Shown here: one piece after another, positions 33,210 through 42,766 of the stretch
How the letters are laid out: each line of letters starts with the position of its first letter
Numbering within the stretch: the stretch's first letter is position 1
Assembly: GCA_963849115.1 (NCBI GenBank)
Contig: CAWKGK010000009.1
Location: 930,001 to 994,000 of the forward strand
DNA from: JACDAL01 sp963849115
Lineage (GTDB): Bacteria; Actinomycetota; CADDZG01; WHSQ01
DNA: 64,000 nucleotides
Direction: 5' to 3'
Notes under the pieces: generated by a model
What the model saw: the letters and a program-made list of their open reading frames with translations, nothing else
What the model was told of the DNA's origin: nothing
The model's database searches: none
Position numbers and translations under genes: made by a program

Positions 33210-35321
33210 TTAATCCACCCTCTTGAGAACCATCGTCGAGATGCTCTCGACACCGATCACCTCAGTAGCCTTGAGGAAGCGCTCGCTATCGTCCAGCAGA
33301 GGGTCGGTGGTGTCGATTACCACCGTCCACTCGACTCCCCACTCCTCGGGAGGAAGCTTGAACGGCACCTGCCTAAAGGCAGCATTGAACAGAAGCAGGA
33401 AGCTGTCGTCGGCGATAAGCTCGCCTTTGGGGCCGGGGTCGGGTATGGCTTCGCCGTTCAAGAACACCATCAGAGACTTGGCGAGGCCGTCGTTCCATTG
33501 GCCCTGAGTCATCTCTGCACCTTCGGGCGTGAACCAGGCGATGTCCGAGACACTCGATCCGTAGATGGAGCGGCCGAGAAACCATTTGCGTCTTCGGAAC
33601 ACCGGATGACGCTGGCGGAAAGCCATGAGCCTGCGAGTAAACCCGAGCTGTACTGAGTTCTCGTCTCTGAGCGCCCAGTCGAACCAGGAGATCTCGTTGT
33701 CCTGACAGTAGGCGTTGTTGTTTCCTCGCTGCGTTCTCCCCATCTCGTCGCCACCCAGGAACATCGGCACGCCCTGAGAGAGTGCGAGCGTGACGAGGAA
33801 GTTCCTCTTCTGCCGTTCTCGGAGAGTGGTGATGGCGGGATCGTCGGTGTCGCCTTCGGCTCCCAAGTTCCACGACCGATTGTAGTTTTCCCCGTCGCGG
33901 TTTTGCTCGTGGTTGGCTTCGTTGTGTTTGTCGTTGTAGGAGACGAGGTCGTTCAGCGTGAAGCCGTCGTGGGCGGTGATGAAGTTGATGCTTGCGTAGG
34001 GGCTGCGTCCGTCTCCCTGGTAGAGGTCGGAGCTTCCTGTGAGCCGGTTGGCGAACTCGGCGAGGCTGTGATCCTGGCCGCGCCAGAAGTCGCGCATCGT
34101 GTCCCGGTATTCACCGTTCCACTCGGACCACAAGGGCGGGAAGTTACCGACCTGGTAGCCGCCCTCACCCACGTCCCACGGCTCCGCGATGAGCTTCATA
34201 TCGGAGAGCACCGGGTCTTGATGAATGATGTCGAAGAAAGCGGACAGCCTGTCCACATCGAACAGCTCGCGAGCAAGCGTAGCGGCAAGGTCGAAACGAA
34301 AGCCATCGACATGCATGTCTATCGCCCAGTAGCGAAGGCTGTCCATGATCAGCTTCAGGACCTGGGGGTTGCGGGCGTTCAGCGAGTTCCCGGTGCCGGT
34401 GAAATCGCGGTAGAACCGGGGATTATCCTCCATCAGCCGGTAGTAGGCGGCGTTGTCGGCGCCCCTGAAGGACACCGTCGGTCCCATGTGGCTTCCCTCG
34501 CCCGTGTGGTTGTAGACGACGTCGATGATCACTTCGATGCCCGCCTCGTGCAGCACTTTGACCATCTGCTTGAACTCGGTCACCTGTCCGCCGGAAGCAC
34601 CCGCCGAGCTGTACTCGCTGTGCGGGGCGAAATAGCCGATGGGGTCATAACCCCAATAGTTGCGCAGCCCCTTCTCCAAGAGATGGCGGTGGTGGATGAA
34701 ATGGTGGACGGGCATCAGCTCGATAGTGGTTATGCCGAGCAGAAGGAGATGCTCAATGGCAGCAGGATGCGCCAACCCCGAATAGGTGCCCCGCAACTCC
34801 TCGGGGATCCCCGGGTGAGACATCGTGAAGCCCTTTACGTGGGCCTCGTAGATGACGACTTCGTGCCACGGTATGCGCGGCGCGGTATCGTCCCCCCACT
34901 CGAAGGCCGGGTTGATGACGACAGATTTCGGGACGCTCTTGGCGGAGTCTTCGGAGGACGGAACAAGGTCCTCTGAGTCGCCCGCGGCATAGGCAAGCAC
35001 CTCGTCGCCCGGTTCCACCCCGCCCTCGATGGCCTTCGCATAAGGATCGATCAACATCTTGTGGGGGTTGAAGCGCTGCCCCTCCAGAGGCCGGTAGGCG
35101 CCGTCCACGCGGTATCCGTAGCGTTGACCCGGCCCGATTCCGGGCAGATAGCAATGCCACACGAACGCCGTGACCTCGCTGATCGGGACGCGCCACTCGA
35201 CGTCGCCGTCGAACAGGCACAGGTCGACGCTAGTGGCTTGTTGGGAAAATATGGCGAAGTTGGTGCCGTTCCCGTCCCAGGTCGCGCCGAGGGGGTAGGG
35301 AACTCCGGGCCACACATCCAT
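33210..35321 (-). CDS. glgX: Glycogen debranching enzyme (isoamylase type)
   Basis: 703 residues. It begins PGVPYPLGATWDGNGTNFAIFSQQA (CBM48 of the GlgX/TreX family) and has GH13_11 motifs DVVYNHTGEGSHMGPT, VDGFRFDLAATLARE (nucleophile), IAEPWDVGEGGYQVG (acid), and NFITAHDGFTLNDLVSYNDKHN. It hydrolyses alpha-1,6 branches left by GlgP. The start ATG at 35321 lies 6 nt after a TATCCT -10 box, so it probably has its own leaderless transcript. It converges with the ABC-F gene. Confidence 0.96.
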   Translation of the reverse strand: MDVWPGVPYPLGATWDGNGTNFAIFSQQATSVDLCLFDGDVEWRVPISEVTAFVWHCYLPGIGPGQRYGYRVDGAYRPLEGQRFNPHKMLIDPYAKAIEGGVEPGDEVLAYAAGDSEDLVPSSEDSAKSVPKSVVINPAFEWGDDTAPRIPWHEVVIYEAHVKGFTMSHPGIPEELRGTYSGLAHPAAIEHLLLLGITTIELMPVHHFIHHRHLLEKGLRNYWGYDPIGYFAPHSEYSSAGASGGQVTEFKQMVKVLHEAGIEVIIDVVYNHTGEGSHMGPTVSFRGADNAAYYRLMEDNPRFYRDFTGTGNSLNARNPQVLKLIMDSLRYWAIDMHVDGFRFDLAATLARELFDVDRLSAFFDIIHQDPVLSDMKLIAEPWDVGEGGYQVGNFPPLWSEWNGEYRDTMRDFWRGQDHSLAEFANRLTGSSDLYQGDGRSPYASINFITAHDGFTLNDLVSYNDKHNEANHEQNRDGENYNRSWNLGAEGDTDDPAITTLRERQKRNFLVTLALSQGVPMFLGGDEMGRTQRGNNNAYCQDNEISWFDWALRDENSVQLGFTRRLMAFRQRHPVFRRRKWFLGRSIYGSSVSDIAWFTPEGAEMTQGQWNDGLAKSLMVFLNGEAIPDPGPKGELIADDSFLLLFNAAFRQVPFKLPPEEWGVEWTVVIDTTDPLLDDSERFLKATEVIGVESISTMVLKRVD

Positions 35322-35327
35322 GCGCCG

Positions 35328-35333
35328 AGGATA
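35328..35333 (-). promoter_or_regulatory. -10 box of glgX
   Basis: On the minus strand TATCCT ends 6 nt before the glgX ATG, with no Shine-Dalgarno between, indicating leaderless transcription. The same TATCCT precedes the glucokinase start at 58981. Confidence 0.5.
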
Positions 35334-35344
35334 AAGGGGCCGGA

Positions 35345-35363
35345 GCCGTGCCGGGGGGACGGC
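35345..35363 (-). terminator. Hairpin after the MFS gene
   Basis: GCCGT (35345-35349) pairs with ACGGC (35359-35363); on the minus strand a GC-rich stretch and three T follow. It separates the MFS stop (35374) from the glgX promoter. Confidence 0.35.
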
Positions 35364-35373
35364 GCCTGCTCAC

Positions 35374-36678
35374 TCAGCCGGAGGCACTCATTGCCGGCTC
35401 GCGGGTGCCGGACCCGGAGGCCTGCTCGGGCAGCTTCATGCCGGGGAGGAACAGCGCGGCAAGCGTGATTACGGCCCCCGCAAGCCCCGCCACGACCAGC
35501 GTGGTGCGGGCGCCGATCGCAACCGCCACCGGCCCGCAGAGGGCGAAGGAGAGCGGTAGCAGGGCGGTCGAGATGAGCCAGTCGAGACTGGATACCCGCC
35601 CCAGCAGCTCGCCGGGAATGTGCTTTTGCTTGAGGGTCATCCAGGCGATCGTGCCCGCCGTCTCCAGGGCGTGAAAGCAGACGCTGGCGGCCACCAGCTG
35701 CCAAATCGTGCCTGCTAACCCGTATCCTGCCACCGCGAGGGTGGCGAGAGTCCAGGCGATGTACATGAAGGTTATGGGCCGCGTGGGTGCACCCCAGCGG
35801 CCGAAAGCGAGGGCCGCGCAGATCGAGCCCGCGCCCCCGAGCGCAAACACCAACCCAAGATCGGAGGCATCGCCCCCCAGTTCGTTCTTGACCACGAAGG
35901 GGACGAGCGCCTCGGCCGGTCCCATGAACAGCAGATAGGCGACGGCCGCCGCGCTGAAGGTGCCCCACAGCCAGACCCGTGAGCGCACGAAGCTGAATCC
36001 GGCCGCCAGCTCGCTCTTGAGGGATCCCAGGCCCACCCCGGCAGCTCCTCGGCTCCCGGCCGACATCGCACAAAGACACGCCGCCGAGACGGCGAAGGTC
36101 CCGGCGTCGACGACGAACGCAGCTCCCGCTCCCCAGGCTCCAATGATCCAGCCGCCCAGCGCGGGTCCGATCATCCGCAATGCCAGGGGCTTGACGAGCT
36201 GATCCAACGAGTTCGCCTGGGGAAAGAGATCCTTAGGTACGACGTCCACCACGATGGCGTCGAATGCAGGGCCGAAGAACGCCATGCCGGCCCCGTAGAC
36301 GGCCGCCAATGCGGCTAGATGAAAGAGCTCGAGCCGTCCGGTGAGCGCCAGCACGGCCATGGCTGCGACTGCGATTCCACGGATCACGTCGGCCGCGAGC
36401 ATCACCCGGCGGCGTGGGAAGCGATCAGAGATCACGCCTCCCACGAGGAGCAGGGCGATGTGAGGCACCGACAACGCCAGCCCAACTATCGAGAAGGCGG
36501 TGGGAACGTTCGACAACGAATACGCCTGCCACGCCAACGCGACAAGGAATATTCCATCGCCTGTTAGCGAGACCGCCATTCCGCTCCACAGGAGGCGAAA
36601 CTCCCGGCCCTTGAAGGGTTCCAGAAGGCCGCGGCGGGCGAACCCGCCCGAGCGGTCGAGGGCCTCGTAACTGTGCAT
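35374..36678 (-). CDS. MFS transporter, EntS-like exporter family
   Basis: 434 residues with about 12 membrane spans. The opening FKGREFRLLWSGMAVSLTGDGIFLVALAW and the loop ISDRFPRRRVMLAADVIRG (MFS motif A) identify the MFS_3/EntS-like group, which exports siderophores or drugs. The gene starts 1 bp after the stop of the GGDEF-EAL gene, with AGGAG upstream, so the two are co-transcribed. Substrate unknown. Confidence 0.88.
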   Translation of the reverse strand: MHSYEALDRSGGFARRGLLEPFKGREFRLLWSGMAVSLTGDGIFLVALAWQAYSLSNVPTAFSIVGLALSVPHIALLLVGGVISDRFPRRRVMLAADVIRGIAVAAMAVLALTGRLELFHLAALAAVYGAGMAFFGPAFDAIVVDVVPKDLFPQANSLDQLVKPLALRMIGPALGGWIIGAWGAGAAFVVDAGTFAVSAACLCAMSAGSRGAAGVGLGSLKSELAAGFSFVRSRVWLWGTFSAAAVAYLLFMGPAEALVPFVVKNELGGDASDLGLVFALGGAGSICAALAFGRWGAPTRPITFMYIAWTLATLAVAGYGLAGTIWQLVAASVCFHALETAGTIAWMTLKQKHIPGELLGRVSSLDWLISTALLPLSFALCGPVAVAIGARTTLVVAGLAGAVITLAALFLPGMKLPEQASGSGTREPAMSASG

Positions 36679-36679
36679 G

Positions 36680-39600
36680 CTAGGGCTCCTGCGCGGAGAC
36701 CATGCTACGTGCTTCGGGGGTTTCGAGCCAGCCCAACAGAGCGTCGATGCCCATGGGCTTGGCGAAGAGGAAGCCTTGGCCCGAGGCGCAGCCGAGCTCC
36801 ACGAGACGGTTCATCTGGCCCGACTGCTCGATGCCCTCGGCAACCGTGTGAAGATCCAGCGCCTCGCTCAGCTTTACTATTGCGGCGGCAAGAGCGGACT
36901 CCTCGGCCCCCTCGTTGACCCGATTGATGAAGGAGCGGTCGATCTTCAAGATGTCGACCGGAAAGCGGCTCAGATAGCTCAGGGAGGAGTATCCGGTCCC
37001 GAAGTCGTCGACGGCAAGCTTGACCCCGAGTTCCTTTAGCGCGTTCAGCTTGGCGATGGTGCTGTCCGTGTCTATCATCAGCATGCTTTCCGTAATCTCC
37101 AGGGTCAGGCAGTTGGCATCGAGCCCCGAATCGGAGAGCGCTTTCTTCACGTCGTCTATCAGGTCGGGCTGCTGTATCTGTTTGGCGGAAAGGTTCACGC
37201 TCATTCCCAGGGAGCCCATTTCCGGGCGCCTGACCTGGAGCAGACGTGCTCTGCTGCAAGCTTCTCGAAGCACCCATCTCCCCAGGGGAACGATGAGGCC
37301 GGACTCTTCGGCGAGGGAGATGAACTGATCCGGCCCCAGCAGACCGCGCTCCGGATGGTGCCATCGAACGAGCGCCTCGACACCGGTGACGCTCCCGTCG
37401 GTAAGATCCACGATCGGCTGGAAGTTGAGGTCGAGCTGATTGTGCTCTATCGCACGCTGCAGCTCGCCCTTTAACTGCAGTCTGTCCAAGACATCTTTGT
37501 GCATCGATGGCTCGAAGACCCTGTAAGAGCCCTTTCCATCGCGCTTGGCGAGGTACATGGCAACGTCTGCGTTCCGCACGAAGTCGTCGGCCTGTGTGGT
37601 CATGGCCTCCGCGCCCTCGAGGACGGCGATGCCGATGCTGGCGTTCACGAAAAGCTCTCTGTCCTCGACGGTGAATGGGGTGGCAAGAGTGGTGAGGATC
37701 CTGTCGGCGACCTCGGCAACGTAGTCGGGTCGCTCTACGTCCTCGAGCAGGATCGCAAACTCGTCGCCGCCGAAGCGCGCCACCGTGTCCATGGGACGCA
37801 CCGAATCTTGCAGCCGCCGCGCGACGATTCTGAGAACCTCGTCTCCACAAGCGTGGCCCAGACTGTCGTTGATGGTCTTGAAGTCATCGAGATCAACGAA
37901 GAGCACTGCCAGTCCCATCGAGTCGCGTACCTGGCGCGCCAGCCCATGGTTTACGCGGTCGGTGAACAGGGCGCGGTTGGCGAGCCCTGTGACGTCGTCG
38001 TGAAAAGCCTGATGGGTAAGCTCCTTCTCGAGAGCTTTTCTTTCGCTGATGTCGCGTGCATTGAGTACGATGCCCTCGACGTTGGGGTCGGCCAGCAGGT
38101 TGGTGCTCAAGACCTCGAAATGAATCCAGCTTCCATTGGCGTGGCGCAGCCGGCACTCAACCGCTTCGGGATTCGAGTCGTTTTCAGGCGTGACCAAGTT
38201 GAGCAAGCTCTGCGCGTCGTTCGAGTCCATCAGTGCGATGAGCTTGGAGCCGGCGAGCTCTCTGCGCCCGTAGCCGAGCACGCGTTCCACGGCCGGCGAC
38301 TGGTAGGTGATCGTGGAATCGGCTTCGATGACGGTGATGAGGTCGGATGAATGCTGCACCAGGGAGCTGAAACGAGCTTCAGAGCGGCGACGATGCAGAT
38401 CCTCGGACAGTGCCGCACTCTCGAGAGAAAGTGCAACGTTGGCCGCCAGCGTGCGGAGCGCGTCCGATGATGTGCGGGCCAGGTCCGACGTGCCGGCCAC
38501 GAACACGAAACCCAGAACCGCCTCGCGCAGAAACAGGGGGAAGGAGGTTGCGTGATCGATGCCGTCGGGCAGTCTGAGAACAGCGCGCGCTCGTTCAGCA
38601 TCGAGGCGTTGGACGCGCCGGACCTCGCCCGCCGGCCAGAACAGGTCGTCCACCTCCGACTCGAGGAGCACCCACTCTTCCAGAGTGCGAGAGGAGTGCG
38701 ACTCCTGGGCCGCGACGATGCATAGCTTGCCCGTATCCGAGTACAACGCCAGCAAGGCATGGCGCTGGCCCTCGGCGAGGGTCAACATTGCGTCCAGGGC
38801 GGCCTCATAGACCTCTTCTCGAGTCGAGGCAGCCACCAGGGCGCCGCCTGCCTCGCGCAGCCCGCGCTCACGCTTGGCCGATCGTTCGTGCTCGCGCAGC
38901 AACCCAGACATCCGGGCCACTACAAGCAGGAACAGCACTGCCGAGCCGGCGATCATCACCGGAAGCTCGATAGGTTCGCCGCGCACAAGCTGAATCGCTT
39001 GCACCGCCGGCGCCATCAACGACGCCCCGGTCAAGAGAAGCATCCTCGATCTCGATACGGTGGTCGAGCGGAACGGGGCCGGTCGCTCCAACATGCGCAT
39101 GGACGGGTGCAGAGCGGCGGCGCCCCAGAAGATGTAGTAGGCGGCCCATCCGACGTCGAGGATTCCTCCCTCCACATAAGGAGCTTCCAACGACACAATG
39201 CCGAGTGCTGCGTCGGCCGCCAGCAGCGAGAGGGCGCTGATGCCCAGGAGATAGAGCGCCGGGCGTCTTTCTGCCGAATCCACCGATAGCCGCACCGCAA
39301 CTGCGAGCAGACAGACGTCCATGGCGGGATAGGCGATCAGGACTATCTTCTGGACCAGCGGCAGCGAGGCATCGTGCGCGTAAGGTGCCATCAGGAAGAC
39401 CCAGGCCAGCAGACCCACACCGGTGGTGACGATGAGGGCGTCGATCAGGCTGGGGCGGTCGCCGTCCGGGTTGCGCCGGTGGATCAGGGCCAAGGTACCC
39501 GGCGATAAGAGCGGGGTACACGCTCAGATAGAAGAAGTCGCCAACCGAGGGGAAGGGGACATCGGTGTCGGAAAAGACCTTAAAGCCGTAATAGAAGGCG

Positions 39601-39860
39601 TCCCCGGAGACGAACAGGATCTGGCCGAGTGCGAACAGGTTCCATGCGATCGCGCAGGACGGCTTGTGCAGCCTCACTCCTACGAGAATTGCAACCGCCG
39701 AGGAGACCCCGATGAGGTTGAACAGCACGCCGTTGCCCTTGAGCCAGGGCACGAAATAGTAGGCGAGGACGAGTACGGCCCCCAGCAGGATGTAGAGCTG
39801 CCAGGCTCGTTGCGACAGCGGCTTCACTCCAGTCCCCCTTGGTTGTTTGGGGACGCTCAT
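36680..39860 (-). pseudogene. Membrane GAF-PAS-GGDEF-EAL cyclic-di-GMP protein with a frameshift
   Basis: Two frames make one protein of about 1060 residues. The first, from the ATG at 39860, encodes membrane spans up to ALIAGYLG near 39495. The second, readable from about 39493, continues ALIHRRNPDGDRPSL with more spans, a GAF domain, a PAS domain (RFSSLVQHSSDLITVIEADSTITYQSPAVERVL), an intact GGDEF (RFGGDEFAILLED) and an intact EAL (VEALVRWHHPERG) domain. One extra base at about 39494 (GGTACCTTGG instead of GGTACTTGG) explains the shift and could be a sequencing error. Both catalytic domains look active if the frame is restored. The ATG follows the oxoamine synthase stop by 4 nt. Confidence 0.85.
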
Positions 39861-39864
39861 CGGT

Positions 39865-41199
39865 CTAGCTTCCCGACCAGCGTGCGACACTCGAGGGGTT
39901 CTGCAAGGTGAATTTGTCCGCGACCTCTTCGAGCACTGTGACCAGATGTGCGATCTGATCGTTCTTGTTAGCTGCCGTTACCTGGATGCGGAATCCGACC
40001 TCGTTCTTGGGAACCAATGGATAGGCTGCCAAGGTCGCATATATCCCTCGTTTGAACAGGTATCGGCCGACTTCATCCACATCTTGATGATCGGCAAGGG
40101 GTATCTCGACTATAGGAAACCCCGACCGATTCGGGGTTGCGATGCCCAGCTTCTCCAGGCAGGTGAGCACGGTCTTGGTCTTTCGATGAAGATCGGCCCG
40201 GAGCTGGTCACCTCGGACCTCGTTGACCTCCAGTCCGGCGAGCGTGGTCGCAAGTGAGGCGATGGGAGAGGGGCCCGAGTAGAGGTAAGGGGGCGCCGCG
40301 ATCTTTAGCATGTCCTTCAGTTGGGTGGGACAGGCGATGAAGGCCAGCAGAGAGGAGAACGATTTGGAGAGGCCGGCGACCAGAACGACGTTCTCATAGG
40401 TCTCGCCAAAGTGCTTGACGATGCCGTTGCCGCGCGTCCCATAGTCGCAGAGCTCGCCGGAACTGCGCTCGCCGATCACCCCGAATCCGTGCGCATCGTC
40501 GACGTAGAGCAGCGCGCCGTGGTCACGGGCGAGGCTCGCAAACTGACGCAGGTCGGGAGCGTTCCCGGTCATGCTGTTGACTCCGTCCATGCAGATGAGC
40601 TTGGTCTTGGAGCCGTCGGCGGCTAGAAGCTCCTGAAGGTGGTCGGGATCGTCGTGACGGAACTTCTTCACCTTGGCGCCGTGATGGCGGGCAACCTGGC
40701 AGCCGTCGTAGATCGTCTTGTGGGCGCGGCCGTCAAGAAAAATGGTGCCCGATCCGGCGAGGATCGGTATGACCGACATGTGGATGTGCGTGATCGTCGG
40801 CAGAGCTAGCACGTCCTCGGCGCCGAGAAGAGTGGTTAGCTTGGCTTCGATCTCCTCGTAGATCACGGGGCTGCCGAGCAGACGCGACCAGCTCGGGTGT
40901 GTGCCCCACTTCTCGAGGTAGGGCAGCACCGACTGAATCACCGTGTCGTCGAGGTCGAGGCCGAGGTAGTTGCAGGAAGCGAAGTCATAGAGCCAGTGGT
41001 CGCCGATGCGGATCTTGCGGCCGTCGATCTCGTCGATGACTGCATCGAGCATCGGGTGTCGCTCCTTGAGCCGTGCTAGGTCAGAGACAGTCTCCAGCCA
41101 GCGATCGAGCCAACTTCCTCGAGGGGAGGCGCCCGCAGTGGCCCGGTGAGCGCGAGATTTGTCGGAGGAGAAACTCTTGAGCAGCGTCTTGGGAGCCAT
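39865..41199 (-). CDS. Alpha-oxoamine synthase family PLP enzyme (BioF/KBL/SPT-like)
   Basis: 444 residues. Family motifs are SCNYLGLDLDDTVIQSV, the substrate-side WGTHPSWSRLLGSP, VDDAHGFGVIGERSSGEL (Asp and His at the PLP ring) and the PLP-lysine site VAGLSKSFSSLLAF near residue 279. The family condenses an amino acid with an acyl-CoA: BioF, KBL, serine palmitoyltransferase, or autoinducer synthases such as CqsA. No biotin or threonine-degradation genes are nearby, and the next gene encodes a membrane c-di-GMP protein, so lipid or signal synthesis is as likely as BioF function. A roughly 45-residue N-terminal extension precedes the core. Confidence 0.85.
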   Translation of the reverse strand: MAPKTLLKSFSSDKSRAHRATAGASPRGSWLDRWLETVSDLARLKERHPMLDAVIDEIDGRKIRIGDHWLYDFASCNYLGLDLDDTVIQSVLPYLEKWGTHPSWSRLLGSPVIYEEIEAKLTTLLGAEDVLALPTITHIHMSVIPILAGSGTIFLDGRAHKTIYDGCQVARHHGAKVKKFRHDDPDHLQELLAADGSKTKLICMDGVNSMTGNAPDLRQFASLARDHGALLYVDDAHGFGVIGERSSGELCDYGTRGNGIVKHFGETYENVVLVAGLSKSFSSLLAFIACPTQLKDMLKIAAPPYLYSGPSPIASLATTLAGLEVNEVRGDQLRADLHRKTKTVLTCLEKLGIATPNRSGFPIVEIPLADHQDVDEVGRYLFKRGIYATLAAYPLVPKNEVGFRIQVTAANKNDQIAHLVTVLEEVADKFTLQNPSSVARWSGS

Positions 41200-41269
41200 G
41201 ACAGAGTTATCGGCGCGGGCTCGACTCGCCGTATCAGCAATCTACGCAGTTTCCCCTCGCCGGAGGGTT

Positions 41270-41317
41270 GTCGAGTGGATATCAATGGTCACTTTGCAAA
41301 CTTGTGCACCACTCGGC
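41270..41317. other. Hairpin related to the GCCGAGTGG family, upstream of the oxoamine synthase gene
   Basis: CGAGTGG (41272-41278) pairs with CCACTCG (41309-41315), extended by a G-T and a G-C pair. It sits in the 255-bp gap 41200-41454 between the anti-sigma stop and the oxoamine synthase start, which must also contain the latter's promoter; no clear -10/-35 pair was found in it. Confidence 0.4.
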
Positions 41318-41454
41318 GATTTGGGCCCCACTAGAGTGTGGCTTGCAGCACCGATCGGTCCTTGCGGGGGTCCGGGTCACCGTCGTCGGGCTCGAGCGTT
41401 ACCCAGACCTCCGAGTAGGCGGCCAGGGACACTCCAACGGGGCAGCTCCACATC

Positions 41455-42087
41455 TCATCTAGCGACTTTGAAGGAGCCGGCCGAGACCCAGCCCCGCTCC
41501 CCGGACAGCCACACCTCGTAGTGCTCGCCTGCTCGAGTGGGGCGCAGACCCTTGGCCCACAGCACGATCCGGTGGTTCCCGTCCGGTTGCTGCACGAGCT
41601 CACCGCGCGCCGAGATCCCGCCAGCCTCGTCGAAAGAGATCGTCCGCACCGTGGCGCCGGTCGGCACAAGCTGCTCCTGCATGGCCTGAATTCGGTCTCT
41701 GGCAGTCGAGAGATCGGAGCGCCACGCCATTCCGAACGCCGCCAAGGTAACGGCGGCGGCGGCCAGCGTGGGGGCGATTATCACGCGGATGCTCTTGCCC
41801 CTCAGCCGGGACGCGTGCGAGAAATCCTTGGTCGATACCCCCTCGCGGCCCGCAGGGTCGGGCTCGAGCGTGACCAGGGTGAGCACCTCGTGCTCGAGGT
41901 GCCGGGGGGGCGGGTGCTCGAGCCCGGAATCCAACAGGGCCGCAGTCACCAGATCCAATTCCGAAAGCTCTGAGAGGCAGGTTTGGCAGGCGGCAAGGTG
42001 ATCATCGAGGGCGCCCGCCCGAGCGGGGTCGAGCTCGCTCGAGAGGTAGGCGGGAAGGTCGAGGCGGATCTCGCCGCAGCGTCTCAC
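41455..42087 (-). CDS. Anti-sigma factor, RskA-like with zinc-finger N-terminus
   Basis: 210 residues. The N-terminal CGEIRLDLPAYLSSELDPARAGALDDHLAACQTC resembles an anti-sigma zinc finger that binds ECF sigma factors. A single membrane span lies near residues 102-120 (IIAPTLAAAAVTLAAFGMAW), and the extracytoplasmic part (VRTISFDEAGGISARGELV..HYEVWLSGERGWVSAGSFKV) matches the anti-sigma-K C-terminal domain. It overlaps the sigma gene by 4 bases. Release of the sigma factor by regulated proteolysis is the usual mechanism. Confidence 0.9.
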   Translation of the reverse strand: MRRCGEIRLDLPAYLSSELDPARAGALDDHLAACQTCLSELSELDLVTAALLDSGLEHPPPRHLEHEVLTLVTLEPDPAGREGVSTKDFSHASRLRGKSIRVIIAPTLAAAAVTLAAFGMAWRSDLSTARDRIQAMQEQLVPTGATVRTISFDEAGGISARGELVQQPDGNHRIVLWAKGLRPTRAGEHYEVWLSGERGWVSAGSFKVAR

Positions 42088-42638
42088 CGGCTGCTCTCCT
42101 CAACCACACCTCGTTCAACCAGGCTGCGGCGGAGGCTTTTGAGTCCCGCGTAGAGGCGCGTCTTCACGGTGCCGAGCGGGATGCCCAACGTTCGAGCGAC
42201 TTCCGCCTGTGTCATGTCCCGCCCGTAGGCGAGCTCGATGATCTCCTGTTGCTTGCGAGGCAGCCGCTTCAGCTCCAGAGAGACTTGCCATGCCTCCCAG
42301 GCCTTGTCTTCGTCCCAAGCCTCCTGGTCGCGCGGAGGTTCGGCCAGGGCGAGGGGCCGGCGGGCTCGCTCACGTGCGAGGTCGGCGGCGACATTGCGAG
42401 CGATGCCGAAGATCCACGACGAAGCCGCGCCGCGGCGCTCATCGAAAGTAGACGCCCTTCTCCATATCCGAAAAGTGACCTCTTGCACTAGCTCCTCTGC
42501 CAGCTTGTGATCCGACAGCCATCGCATGCCGAGGGAGTAGAGGGGCCTCTCAAAGGCCCGGTACAGCTCCCCCAGGGCGTCCGGGTCGCTGCGGCCGACG
42601 GCGCGCAGAAGCTCGTTCTCTGCGTCGGCTCTGACCAT
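42084..42638 (-). CDS. ECF RNA polymerase sigma factor (SigK-like)
   Basis: 184 residues. Region 2 is seen in DALGELYRAFERPLYSLGMRWLSDHKLAEELVQEVTFRIWRR and SSWIFGIARNVAADLARE; region 4 in LKRLPRKQQEIIELAYGRDMTQAEVARTLGIPLGTVKTRLYAGLKSLR. The adjacent, overlapping gene encodes its membrane anti-sigma factor, as in SigK-RskA pairs. Targets unknown; no obvious autoregulatory promoter was recognised in 42639-42766. Confidence 0.95.
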   Translation of the reverse strand: MVRADAENELLRAVGRSDPDALGELYRAFERPLYSLGMRWLSDHKLAEELVQEVTFRIWRRASTFDERRGAASSWIFGIARNVAADLARERARRPLALAEPPRDQEAWDEDKAWEAWQVSLELKRLPRKQQEIIELAYGRDMTQAEVARTLGIPLGTVKTRLYAGLKSLRRSLVERGVVEESSR

Positions 42639-42766
42639 CGCTTGGGCTCCCGTCGTAGCCGCCTCCGAAGTTCGACTGCGTCATGAAAGACTTGCGGTCG
42701 GCCTCGCTGCTCCTATCTTCTACCCTTCTCGGCGCTACTTCGAAGCGGCTGCTAGATTCTCTCGAG

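Noticed and set aside
33903..34976. 357-codon open frame opposite glgX
   Set aside because: Antisense shadow of the debranching enzyme; no family motif.
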